NCBI RefSeq assembly: GCF_001308195.1
Contig: NZ_JXDF01000019.1
Coordinates: 1 to 58,919, forward strand
Direction of reading: 5' to 3'
Length of the DNA stretch: 58,919 nt
Source: Apilactobacillus kunkeei
Lineage (GTDB): Bacteria; Bacillota; Bacilli; Lactobacillales; Lactobacillaceae
Positions 35,240-43,461 of this stretch are shown piece after piece. Position 1 is the first letter of the stretch. The number at the start of each line of letters is the position of its first letter. The notes under the pieces were generated by a model, which was given only the letters and a program-made list of their open reading frames with translations, was not told the DNA's origin and ran no database searches. Made by a program: the position numbers and the translations under genes.

Positions 35240-35430
35240 TTCAATTGTCGAAAGCGCTCCACAAGACATATTTTCTTGTGACAGTCCGTGCATTCTTCAC
35301 ACACGTCCCAGAAAATGATCTCTGCAAAAAATCATTAACTTCGGCAAGTTCACCTTTCAATAAAGCTCGTAGTCATTGCAGTGACTGACTTTATCTACTA
35401 ATCTCGCTTGCGACCTCTTCGATTACTTTT
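35240..35430 (-). promoter_or_regulatory. Lysine riboswitch (L box)
   Basis: Read on the minus strand the conserved L-box pieces appear in order: AGAGGTCGCAAGCGAGATTAGTA, GAAAGGTGAACTTGCCGAAG, CTGGGACG, GGACTGTCAC and GGAGCGCTTTCGA. P1 pairs AATCGAAG with CTTTCGACAATT imperfectly. High lysine should favour the terminator and shut down the lysA-dap operon. Confidence 0.95.
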
Positions 35431-35431
35431 A

Positions 35432-35460
35432 ATAATATTCTAATAGTTGGATTACGTCAA
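35432..35460 (-). promoter_or_regulatory. Promoter of the lysA-dap operon
   Basis: On the minus strand TTGACG (35455-35460) and TATTAT (35432-35437) have exactly 17 bases between them, directly upstream of the L box. Confidence 0.75.
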
Positions 35461-35542
35461 GGAGTTTTTTAAATAAAATTTTTAAAGTTTTTTTTTACCA
35501 TATGAGCGACTTAAATTTCGTTAAAATTTCAAAAATGATAGC

Positions 35543-35570
35543 TTGTCTAATTATTTTTTAATGTTAAAAT
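35543..35570 (+). promoter_or_regulatory. Promoter of lysC-dapF
   Basis: TTGTCT (35543-35548) and TAAAAT (35565-35570) are separated by 16 bases. Only about 35 bases remain to the start codon, so there is no room for a riboswitch on this side. Confidence 0.6.
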
Positions 35571-35605
35571 ACAAATCAATAATTTAAGATTGCGAGTTGA
35601 TTTAC

Positions 35606-36973
35606 ATGTCCAAGTTAGTAAAATTTGGTGGAAGTTCACTAGCCAATAGCGAACAATACGCCAAGGTTATAAACATCATTTCAGAAGATGAGCAACGTAA
35701 AGTCGTTGTCGTTTCCGCTCCCGGAAAACGCTTTGATGATGATGTCAAAATCACAGATTTATTAATTCAATACGCAACCCAAGTAATCAACAAGGAAGAC
35801 TATCAAGCTACCCTAGATGAAATCATTAGCCGTTACGCTGAAATTGCGAACGCCTACGAAGTTGATGAAGGTGAATTTGCCGGCATCAAGGACACATTCA
35901 CCAACCTAGCAAAGAACGATTACAAAGACGACGAATACCTAATGGCCGCATTCAAGGCCAATGGTGAAAGAATGAACGCTAAGTTGATGGCAGCGGTATT
36001 AAACAGTCGTGGAATAAAGGCTCGTTTCGTCGATCCTAAGGAAGCTGGAATCGTTTTAGACGACATTAATCCAAACGCAGCTAACCTACTTGATGAGACC
36101 TATACCAATTTAGAAAACTTCGAATATTCTGACGATGAAAAATTAGTTTTCCCTGGTTTCTTTGGATACACCAAGGAAGGAAATATCGCTACATTCGCTC
36201 GTGGTGGTTCAGACATCACTGGTTCAATTGTCGCTACTGGTTTACATATTGATGTATACGAAAACTTCACCGACGTTAGTTCCATCTATGCGATTAACCC
36301 CCACCTAGTGGATAACCCATACCCAATTACTAAGATGAGTTATCGTGAAATGCGTGAATTGGCCTACGCAGGTTTTTCAGTCTTTAATGACGAAGCAATC
36401 ATTCCCGCCATCAAGGGTCACGTGACCATCAACGTTAAGAATACTAACCGTCCAAACGACAAAGGAACATTGATTGTCCCAGAAGACGAAGTAAAGCATT
36501 CACACGTCATCACCGGGATTTCAGCCGATGATCGTTTCTCAGCTTTATACCTTCACTCATACCTATTAAACAAGCAAATTGGTGCTACCTTAACCATCCT
36601 TTCCATTTTCAAGAAGTACGGGATTTCATATGAACACATGCCATCAGGGATCGATGACTTGACTATCATCTTCGATAGAAACCAAGCTTCCGATGACACT
36701 ATTCATGCCTTATGTAAGGAAATTTCAGAAGCCATCCATCCTGACAAACTAGAATGGATTCACAACTACGCACTAATCATGGTAGTTGGTGAAAACATGG
36801 CCGTATCAGTTGGTTCAATCAGCCAAATCATCAAGCCATTAGCCGAAAAGAAGATTCCAATTAACATGATTAACCAAGGTGCTTCCAAGATTGCGATTAT
36901 GATTGGAATCGACCAAGAATACACAGATGAGGCTGTTGTAAGCATCTACAACCAATTCTTCAAGGAGGATTAA
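35606..36973 (+). CDS. lysC: Aspartate kinase
   Basis: The enzyme phosphorylates aspartate, the committing step to diaminopimelate, lysine, threonine and methionine. The 455-aa protein has the kinase motif KLVKFGGSSLANSEQ at the N-terminus, FARGGSDITGS near 195, and two C-terminal ACT domains (from about residue 315) for amino-acid feedback. The ATG at 35606 is likely; an in-frame TTG nine bases earlier is possible since the ribosome site is weak. It is divergent from the lysine operon and 4 bases before dapF. Confidence 0.94.
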   Translation: MSKLVKFGGSSLANSEQYAKVINIISEDEQRKVVVVSAPGKRFDDDVKITDLLIQYATQVINKEDYQATLDEIISRYAEIANAYEVDEGEFAGIKDTFTNLAKNDYKDDEYLMAAFKANGERMNAKLMAAVLNSRGIKARFVDPKEAGIVLDDINPNAANLLDETYTNLENFEYSDDEKLVFPGFFGYTKEGNIATFARGGSDITGSIVATGLHIDVYENFTDVSSIYAINPHLVDNPYPITKMSYREMRELAYAGFSVFNDEAIIPAIKGHVTINVKNTNRPNDKGTLIVPEDEVKHSHVITGISADDRFSALYLHSYLLNKQIGATLTILSIFKKYGISYEHMPSGIDDLTIIFDRNQASDDTIHALCKEISEAIHPDKLEWIHNYALIMVVGENMAVSVGSISQIIKPLAEKKIPINMINQGASKIAIMIGIDQEYTDEAVVSIYNQFFKED

Positions 36974-36977
36974 TATT

Positions 36978-37949
36978 ATGACAAAGTTACATTATGTACA
37001 CGGTTCAGAGAACCATTTCTTCTTATTGGATGTCGATGAACTAAAAGATTCACTAGATGACACTCAATTAAGTCATCTAGCCCAAAAGCTAGCACAAAGC
37101 GACGTTTTACCATACTCAGATGGTTTGTTAGTCGTTGATCACTCAGACCATGCTGAATGCATCGGTCAAATGAAGGTCTTTAACTCTGACGGAAGCGTTG
37201 CTTCAATGTGTGGTAACGGTCTTCGTTGTGTTGGCCGTTACTTAGCCGAAAAATTCAACCAAACTGACTTTAAGGTCCAAACCATGCAAGCAGATTTAAA
37301 CGTCCACGTCTTTGACGACATCGCAAAGGGTGTTTCATGGGTCGGCGTTCAAATCGCTCCAGTTAAATTTGCACCCGCAGATTTACCCTATACCAATTTA
37401 GATTTTGACCAAATTATTAACGAAGAAATTCCAGTATTTAGTGACCATCTAAAGTTCACTTCAATGGCTGTTCCTAATCCACACCTAATTAGTTTTGTCG
37501 AAGATGATAACGATTTAGAAGAACCCCTATTCAATCTAGGAACTTATCTAAACCAACCAAACGACTACTATCCAGACGGCGTCAACGTTAACTTCGCCAA
37601 GATTTTAGGTAAGAACAAGATCTTCGTTAGAACTTTCGAACGTGGTGTTGGTTTCACCAACGCCTGTGGAACCGGAATGTCTGCCACTTCAATGGCATTT
37701 GCGATGAACTACCCCGAATTAGTCGACGTTAACGAACCAATCGACGTCTTCAATCCCGGTGGTAAGGTCCAAACTAGAGTCCACACCGAACCCGACAACC
37801 GTTGGATTCAACTAATGGGAAACGCGACATTCGTTGGTTACATTGAAGCAGACGAAGTCGACTTATTATCTCAACCAATTCAAAACAACTTAAAAGAATC
37901 CGGTGAAGAAGCTGATTACCTCGCTTTCATCGATACCATTAAGCAATAA
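36978..37949 (+). CDS. dapF: Diaminopimelate epimerase
   Basis: The 323-aa cofactor-independent racemase converts L,L- to meso-diaminopimelate, used both for lysine and, where present, the cell-wall peptide. The two catalytic cysteines are in SMCGNGLRCVGRY and NACGTGMSATS. It is co-transcribed with lysC and ends at a strong terminator. Confidence 0.95.
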   Translation: MTKLHYVHGSENHFFLLDVDELKDSLDDTQLSHLAQKLAQSDVLPYSDGLLVVDHSDHAECIGQMKVFNSDGSVASMCGNGLRCVGRYLAEKFNQTDFKVQTMQADLNVHVFDDIAKGVSWVGVQIAPVKFAPADLPYTNLDFDQIINEEIPVFSDHLKFTSMAVPNPHLISFVEDDNDLEEPLFNLGTYLNQPNDYYPDGVNVNFAKILGKNKIFVRTFERGVGFTNACGTGMSATSMAFAMNYPELVDVNEPIDVFNPGGKVQTRVHTEPDNRWIQLMGNATFVGYIEADEVDLLSQPIQNNLKESGEEADYLAFIDTIKQ

Positions 37950-37979
37950 AAAAAGACTAGCTGATGCTAGTCTTTTTTA
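37948..37979. terminator. Bidirectional terminator
   Basis: An AAGACTAGC / GCTAGTCTT stem with A- and T-runs lies between dapF and the convergent CHY zinc-finger gene. Confidence 0.85.
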
Positions 37980-38276
37980 GTCTTTAAAGTATAAATGTTC
38001 ATGTAGTTCGCATTTCGGATTAAACTGTGCAAAGCAATATGGACAGACCTTATCTTGGTATTGTTGAAAGGTTAGTTTGTGTTTACAACGGCCGCACATG
38101 ACCGGCTTAGTATCCTTGGTACTAATTGGCACAAAGTCGTGATCAACCACTAAATTATGGCATTGATAACACGCAAAGTATTGGTGACACTGACCACATT
38201 CCATGGCCGCAATGTCGTGAGGCTGATGGTAGTGAATGCAGCGACCATCACTATCTAATTGAATTCCGTAAATCAT
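37977..38276 (-). CDS. CHY-type zinc-finger protein
   Basis: The 99-aa protein is densely packed with metal ligands: C13, H15, H20, C27, C30, C36, C39, H40, C61, C64, C78, C81, C89, H92. The order C-x-HY, then CxxC-x5-CxxCH, then later CxxC pairs, is that of CHY zinc fingers, known from small bacterial proteins and from eukaryotic Hot13. It likely binds two to three zinc ions. Role unknown. It follows the Sm-like gene by 20 bases on the same strand and may be co-transcribed. Confidence 0.85.
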   Translation of the reverse strand: MIYGIQLDSDGRCIHYHQPHDIAAMECGQCHQYFACYQCHNLVVDHDFVPISTKDTKPVMCGRCKHKLTFQQYQDKVCPYCFAQFNPKCELHEHLYFKD

Positions 38277-38296
38277 CGAATCATCTCGATTTCTGT

Positions 38297-38893
38297 TTAT
38301 TTATTATTTGATTCTGGTTTTTTTAACAAATACTGCTCGTATAAATGATTGTTCTTACTCAAGAAGTTAATCTCGGTGGTCTTATTAATTCTAATTGTCG
38401 TATTACAGTTCTCGTGCTCATTTAAATCAGCAAGGTACTCGGATTCATTGAGCGTCATGACGTTGTCGGTTAATAGGACAATCTTGCCATGCTCGACGTA
38501 TTCGCCCTCTAATACGCAAACGCTTATCACCTTTTCGGCCTCAAAGCAGTTCAATAAGACCTGTTGGATTGTGTTGGCGTTAAATGTATCCCACTGGTTC
38601 ATTAAATGATAAGGATCGTATAAATCACTTTCCATATTCTGTTCAATATAGGAATTCAGCATGTCGGTATAAGCAGTTTCATACCTTATTTCTAAAATGT
38701 CACTTTTTAAAAATGCTGTCACTGTGTCTAACGCACCATTCAAATCGATGGTCTTCACAACAACAAAATCACCTAAGTCTTTTAAAAAATAACCTAATGA
38801 AAAGCTGTCTAATTCATATCCATCCCTGGATTTGAAGTACCATTCAGCTAATCGGCTATCTCCGATATATTCATCGTTTGTGACTATGTCCAT
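38297..38893 (-). CDS. Protein with at least one Sm-like module, related to the 12082-13242 product
   Basis: No named family is recognised. Residues about 107-190 repeat the plan of the four-repeat protein: NTIQQVLLNCFEAEKVISV, then LEGEYVEHGKIVLLTDNVMT, an acidic loop, and TTIRINKTTEINFLSKNN, matching the strand order of repeat 1 there. The first half (about 30-88) may be a second, more divergent copy (DFVVVKTIDLNG to LEIRYE). Soluble, 198 aa. GAAGGTG precedes the ATG. It is divergent from a DHA2 pump and followed by the CHY zinc-finger gene. Confidence 0.6.
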   Translation of the reverse strand: MDIVTNDEYIGDSRLAEWYFKSRDGYELDSFSLGYFLKDLGDFVVVKTIDLNGALDTVTAFLKSDILEIRYETAYTDMLNSYIEQNMESDLYDPYHLMNQWDTFNANTIQQVLLNCFEAEKVISVCVLEGEYVEHGKIVLLTDNVMTLNESEYLADLNEHENCNTTIRINKTTEINFLSKNNHLYEQYLLKKPESNNK

Positions 38894-38994
38894 GGCGACA
38901 CCTTCTTTTTATCATTTACGATACTATACTCCATAATTTTTCTTTTGTCGCTCATCTGATACAATTAATATTATCAATTAAAGGAAGTGTACAT

Positions 38995-40401
38995 ATGAAT
39001 CGCAAACAGTTTTTCATCATCCTGTCAGTGGCATTAGTTTCCTTTCTAGGAACCGTTGACATGAGTATCGTAAATACCGCTTTACCGCAGATATCTAAAG
39101 ACCTACATATTCCAATGAACCAAGCAGAATGGATATCTTCAGCCTACTTAATTCTTATCTGTATGTCGCTTATTTTATTCGGTAAACTAGGGGATCAAAT
39201 CAGCAAGGCGAAAATATTTCAACTTGGAACTTTAATCTTTACCATCAGTTCACTAATCTGTGGACTTTCGGAAAACTTAATTATCTTATTGATTGCTCGT
39301 TGTCTACAAGGGCTAGGTGCTTCCATGACCATGGCAACTAATTTGGGAATTATCACCGAATCGGTACCGTTTAACCTTCGTGGTCGTGCATTAGGAATCA
39401 ACACCACCATCGGTCAGCTAGGATACATTGCCGGTCCTGCCGTTGCCGGAATTATTCTTTCCATCGCTAATTGGAACTGGATTTTCCTATTCAACGTGCC
39501 AATCGGCATCTTTGCCTACGTCTTTGGTGAATTCGTCTATCAAAAGAAATCAATGAAGGAACGCCAAGTCATTCATATCGATTGGCCAGGCTTCATTATT
39601 TTGGCCGTCTTAATCGGTTTATTCTTTATTGGTATATTTACTGGTCAACAAATTGGCTTCGCTAATACCAGCGTTATTTTGGCATTTATCGCTAGCCTAG
39701 TTCTACTAATCGCATTTATCGTAGTAGAACGTCGTGTTGACGATCCAATTCTAGCATTGAGCCTATTTAAGAACCCCGGTTTTTCAATCAGTATCATCGC
39801 TTTGATGTTCATGTACATCATCATCTACTTCAATAACGTCTTGCTTCCTTTCTACATTCAAGACACCTTAAAGTTCTCACCATCACACACCGGACTACTA
39901 ATGAGTGTCCTACCGGTGGTAAACGTCTTTACCGCCTACTTAGGTGGTGTGCTATGTGATAAGTATGGTGCTGTCATTATGTCACTTCGTGCTTCACTTT
40001 TTTTTGTGGCTGCCGAAGTCATTTTTGCCATCATGCAACCTAACTGGACATTAATGGTCATGCTATTAGGATTCGTGGTCTTCTCCACTGCCAACGGTTT
40101 ATTCCAAAACAACCCAATGGTAATGGAAAACGCAACCAAGGATCAACAAGGCATTGCCGGTTCAATCTTAGCGTTAAGTCGAAACATTGGTTTCACCCTG
40201 GGATTATCAATCTCGACATCAATCCTATACGGTGCAATGAGCTTTAAGAACGGAAAAAAGATTACCACCTACCCATTTGGTAATGATTCCCTATTCGTTT
40301 ATGGAATGCACTTCACCTACTGGGTTGCAGCAGTAATCATGTTAATTGTTACTGTCATGTTAATCTGGCTATTAAAACACAATCAAAATAAATACGCATA
40401 A
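38995..40401 (+). CDS. MFS transporter, DHA2 family (14 helices)
   Basis: The 468-aa protein has the DHA2 motifs FLGTVDMSIVNTALPQIS in helix 1, GKLGDQISKAKIF after helix 2, and GQLGYIAGPAVAG in helix 5. It probably exports a drug or metabolite with protons; the substrate is unknown. It stands alone between the diaminopimelate genes and PEP carboxylase, with its own AAGGAAG site and terminator. The protein is not a close copy of the pump at 16297-17796. Confidence 0.88.
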   Translation: MNRKQFFIILSVALVSFLGTVDMSIVNTALPQISKDLHIPMNQAEWISSAYLILICMSLILFGKLGDQISKAKIFQLGTLIFTISSLICGLSENLIILLIARCLQGLGASMTMATNLGIITESVPFNLRGRALGINTTIGQLGYIAGPAVAGIILSIANWNWIFLFNVPIGIFAYVFGEFVYQKKSMKERQVIHIDWPGFIILAVLIGLFFIGIFTGQQIGFANTSVILAFIASLVLLIAFIVVERRVDDPILALSLFKNPGFSISIIALMFMYIIIYFNNVLLPFYIQDTLKFSPSHTGLLMSVLPVVNVFTAYLGGVLCDKYGAVIMSLRASLFFVAAEVIFAIMQPNWTLMVMLLGFVVFSTANGLFQNNPMVMENATKDQQGIAGSILALSRNIGFTLGLSISTSILYGAMSFKNGKKITTYPFGNDSLFVYGMHFTYWVAAVIMLIVTVMLIWLLKHNQNKYA

Positions 40402-40402
40402 T

Positions 40403-40439
40403 AAAAAAGCTAGTGAGTAAATTCTCACTAGCTTTTTTG
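40403..40439. terminator. Bidirectional terminator
   Basis: An AAAGCTAGTGAG / CTCACTAGCTTT stem with A- and T-runs lies between the MFS gene and convergent PEP carboxylase. Confidence 0.85.
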
Positions 40440-40446
40440 TTTGGAA

Positions 40447-41958
40447 TTAACCTAAGAAATGTCTTAGACGTCCCATCTTTTCAATTAAGATTTCACGAAC
40501 TTCTTGGTCATCAATACGAACTAAATCGTTTGCTAACTTAGCGTGTTCTTTTTCTTCTTCGTTAGTAGGGCCAGCCTTGATGTCGAATGCATCTTCGATG
40601 GCTTGGATATCTTCTTTAACACCCTTCCATGCAGCATTCTTTTCGATTAATGACTCTAGAGCATCAGCACTGTAGTACTTCAAGACATGAGCAAAGTCAT
40701 GCTTCATGTTTGGATAGTATTGCTTCAATGCTCTGATTTCATCATCAGTTAATTGGCTTAACACACGACCAGTACCTAATACTTCAGGTGGAACCCCAAC
40801 TGAGTATAGTGAACCAGTAAATGTGATGGCTCTTGGCATCTTGTATCCATCAACATCTCTAGAGTATCCGATGATACCAACGTGTTGGTGTCTATCACGA
40901 CGCTTAGGGAATGAATCAAAGACTGATTGTAAGTCGTTGATTAGTGGATCTAGAGTTTCATGGTATTGTTTTGCCGCCTTATCAGCAACTGATAACAATG
41001 TCTTTTGGTCATCGTCGTTGATGATTCTAAAGGCATTGTGTTGTAGACCATCACGTAACTTAGCTACAGCTGGTTTTACAACAGTTTCTAAGTCAAAGTC
41101 ATATCTGAATGCTGATTGGATGGTAGCAGTCTTTAGACCTGGGAATTCTTCTAGGTATCTGTCGACCATTAGTGGAGATAGTCCCCCTCTAAAGATGGCA
41201 CTACCAGTACCTGCGATTGGGTATACATCGATCCCTGTTTCGTTTTCGAATTCACCTAATTTAGTTAGGGCTAACTTGTTACCAATGATACTGTTTAAGA
41301 AACCATTTGATAAAGCTGAATCTGATCCGGCTAAGAACACACGTAGGTATGTTAAGTCTTCGCCAAATTCGTCTTTGTAAATTTCAACGTACTTCTTCAA
41401 AATGTCTGGAGCGTTAAATTGAGCTTCAAAACTTTCGAATAATGGAATCATTCTTAAGCGGTCGTTGTTTTCGTGACCATTTTCAAATTCCTTTGATTTG
41501 AAGTGAGCTAAGCTTGAGAATTTTTCTTCCATGTTAACCAATTGTTCAGCTGTTCTAGCCATTGGTAAGATTGCTTCGAACAATGGACGGTCTTTGAAAC
41601 CTAAGTCTTGAGCAAAATCTTCAGCTAATAAGATAGTAGTCATAGCTTGCATTAAGCTGTAACCAGTTTCTTCCCAGATGTTTGGTAAACGGAAAGTTAA
41701 GAACTTGTCGTTACCAAGTGGATGTTTACTGAAGTAATCGTAATGTTCAGAATACAAGCGATCAATTACGGAAGAGTCAGCATGTTTTCCTTCCCAATCC
41801 CACATATATTCATCTGCATCTAATGTGGAATAGTTTTGATACGCTTCGTTAATTTCATTGAATGCGGACACGAACTTGTCGTTATCGTTCTTAAAAAATG
41901 GAACGTTAGCGTTGTCCGGGTGTTGAGTCCCCATGATGTTTGGAATTCTTCTGTCCAT
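40447..41958 (-). CDS. ppcA: Phosphoenolpyruvate carboxylase, archaeal type
   Basis: The enzyme carboxylates phosphoenolpyruvate to oxaloacetate. At 503 aa it is about half the length of the common bacterial enzyme and fits the archaeal PpcA family, which also occurs in Leuconostoc, Oenococcus and some lactobacilli. Family stretches include IPNIMGTQHPDNANVPF at the start and AGTGSAIFRGGLSP. It lies 13 bases after the aminotransferase gene, so the pair would turn PEP into aspartate. Confidence 0.93.
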   Translation of the reverse strand: MDRRIPNIMGTQHPDNANVPFFKNDNDKFVSAFNEINEAYQNYSTLDADEYMWDWEGKHADSSVIDRLYSEHYDYFSKHPLGNDKFLTFRLPNIWEETGYSLMQAMTTILLAEDFAQDLGFKDRPLFEAILPMARTAEQLVNMEEKFSSLAHFKSKEFENGHENNDRLRMIPLFESFEAQFNAPDILKKYVEIYKDEFGEDLTYLRVFLAGSDSALSNGFLNSIIGNKLALTKLGEFENETGIDVYPIAGTGSAIFRGGLSPLMVDRYLEEFPGLKTATIQSAFRYDFDLETVVKPAVAKLRDGLQHNAFRIINDDDQKTLLSVADKAAKQYHETLDPLINDLQSVFDSFPKRRDRHQHVGIIGYSRDVDGYKMPRAITFTGSLYSVGVPPEVLGTGRVLSQLTDDEIRALKQYYPNMKHDFAHVLKYYSADALESLIEKNAAWKGVKEDIQAIEDAFDIKAGPTNEEEKEHAKLANDLVRIDDQEVREILIEKMGRLRHFLG

Positions 41959-41971
41959 GTTAATTACCCCT

Positions 41972-43147
41972 TTATTTCATAAAAATTTGTAATCGTTTTA
42001 GCGCTTCTAAAATAACTTCTTTAGATGAAGCATATGACAATCTAATGTAACCTTCTCCACCAGGTCCAAATGCACTACCTGGAATAACACCAATCTTAGC
42101 TTTCTTAGCTAATTCTAGTGCAAAGTTTTCATCGTCTTTACCGTATTGTGCTGGAATCTTGGCGAACATGTAGAATGCTCCCTTTGGTTCTGGCATTGAG
42201 AAACCTAATTCAGTTAAACCTTTGTATAAGATATCTCGTCTTTCTTGGTAAATCTTAGCCATTTCAACTGGATCATTTTCACCGTTGATCAATGCTTCAG
42301 CCGCCGCAACTTGGGCAGAATTTGTAACTGATGTAACTACGAACGCGTGAACCATTCCAACCTTCTTAATGAATTCTGCTGGTCCACAAATGTATCCAAC
42401 TCGGTAACCTGTCATCGCATGTGATTTTGATAAACCACTTAGATAAATTGTTTGTTCAGGTAACATGTTGGCAATTGAGTAGTGCTCTACTCCATATGTT
42501 AAGTCGCTATAGATTTCATCTGATAAAACATACATCGGATGTTGTTTAATTACTTCTGCAAGTCCGGCTAAGTCTTCTTTAGAATATTCAACTCCGGTCG
42601 GATTACTTGGATAGTTCAATAGTAAGGCCTTCACTGAGTCACCATGTTCATCTAGGATGGCCTTTAGTTTTTCTGGTTTTAAGATGAAGTCGTCTTCAGA
42701 TACATCGACCTTAATGACTTCTCCACCTAGGATTTCGATAATTGGGAAGTATAAAGCAAAAGTAGGTGTTGGAACGATTACCTTATCTCCCTTATTAATA
42801 ATTGTTTGAAATGTTGAGTATAAGGCTTCTGTGGCACCAACTGTCACAATCACTTCACTATCAGCATCATATTTTAAATCGTACTTATTTGATAAATGAT
42901 TGGAGATTGCATCTCGCAATTCTTTTTTACCAGTTTGATCAGCATAATGGGAATCGTTATTCTTAATGCTATCGATTCCTGCTTGTTTAACGTGTTCTGG
43001 AGTATCCAAGTCTGGTTCTCCAATTGTCAATTTAATTAAACCATCAATGGAAGAAATCTTTTTATCAAAGCTTCTAATTCCTGATGGAGCTAATGCATTC
43101 AATCGTTGGTTATGTCTACCAACAAGTGATGATGATAAGTTGGGCAT
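41972..43147 (-). CDS. Class I aminotransferase, probable aspartate aminotransferase
   Basis: The 391-aa PLP enzyme has NYPSNPTGV, LSDEIYSDL and the PLP lysine in LSGLSKSHAMTGYRVGYI. Because it is co-transcribed with PEP carboxylase, transamination of oxaloacetate to aspartate is the likely main reaction. The same fold is shared with the paralogue at 29054-30235. The transcript starts with a terminator-like hairpin just before the AGGAGG site, suggesting attenuation. Confidence 0.85.
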   Translation of the reverse strand: MPNLSSSLVGRHNQRLNALAPSGIRSFDKKISSIDGLIKLTIGEPDLDTPEHVKQAGIDSIKNNDSHYADQTGKKELRDAISNHLSNKYDLKYDADSEVIVTVGATEALYSTFQTIINKGDKVIVPTPTFALYFPIIEILGGEVIKVDVSEDDFILKPEKLKAILDEHGDSVKALLLNYPSNPTGVEYSKEDLAGLAEVIKQHPMYVLSDEIYSDLTYGVEHYSIANMLPEQTIYLSGLSKSHAMTGYRVGYICGPAEFIKKVGMVHAFVVTSVTNSAQVAAAEALINGENDPVEMAKIYQERRDILYKGLTELGFSMPEPKGAFYMFAKIPAQYGKDDENFALELAKKAKIGVIPGSAFGPGGEGYIRLSYASSKEVILEALKRLQIFMK

Positions 43148-43168
43148 TACAATTCCTCCTAAATATGC

Positions 43169-43206
43169 AAAAAAGGACCAATTGATTGTTTCTAATCAAT
43201 TAGTCC
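43169..43206 (-). terminator. Leader hairpin with T-run (possible attenuator) before the aminotransferase gene
   Basis: On the minus strand GGACTAATTGATT (43194-43206) pairs with AATCAATTGGTCC (43175-43187) and is followed by six T. It lies between the promoter and the ribosome site of the aminotransferase-ppcA operon, so it would act as an attenuator. The controlling signal is unknown. Confidence 0.65.
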
Positions 43207-43235
43207 AATTTTCAATGAGCATCATATTGTTAAAT

Positions 43236-43264
43236 ACTATAATATAACTTCATTAAAATTACAA
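43236..43264 (-). promoter_or_regulatory. Promoter of the aminotransferase-ppcA operon
   Basis: On the minus strand TTGTAA (43259-43264) and TATAGT (43236-43241) have 17 bases between them. Predicted start is near 43229, giving a leader of about 80 bases. Confidence 0.55.
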
Positions 43265-43303
43265 TATAATTTTTAATCATTTTCTAATTTTATCGATCAT
43301 ATA

Positions 43304-43325
43304 AGATATTGATATATCAATATCT
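43304..43325. promoter_or_regulatory. 22-bp perfect palindrome between divergent operons
   Basis: The 22 bases (AGATATTGATA and its exact reverse complement) form a perfect palindrome without a T-run, in the 314-base region between the aminotransferase and VIT genes. It is a candidate operator. A second perfect 14-bp palindrome, TTATTAATTAATAA, lies at 43419-43432 next to the VIT promoter -10 (TATAAT, 43412-43417). Confidence 0.45.
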
Positions 43326-43461
43326 CAGATAAATATTTTGTTAGTTATTGAAAAAATAATTGTTCGGTAGTACCTTAAAAATGAAGGGTTTACTTTATAA
43401 AAAAAGTGAATTATAATTATTATTAATTAATAACCATTCTAAACTAGAAAGGGCCTTCAAT

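Noticed and set aside
43304-43325. Terminator interpretation of the 22-bp palindrome
   Set aside because: There is no loop, no GC-rich stem and no adjoining T-run, so it cannot act as a Rho-independent terminator.
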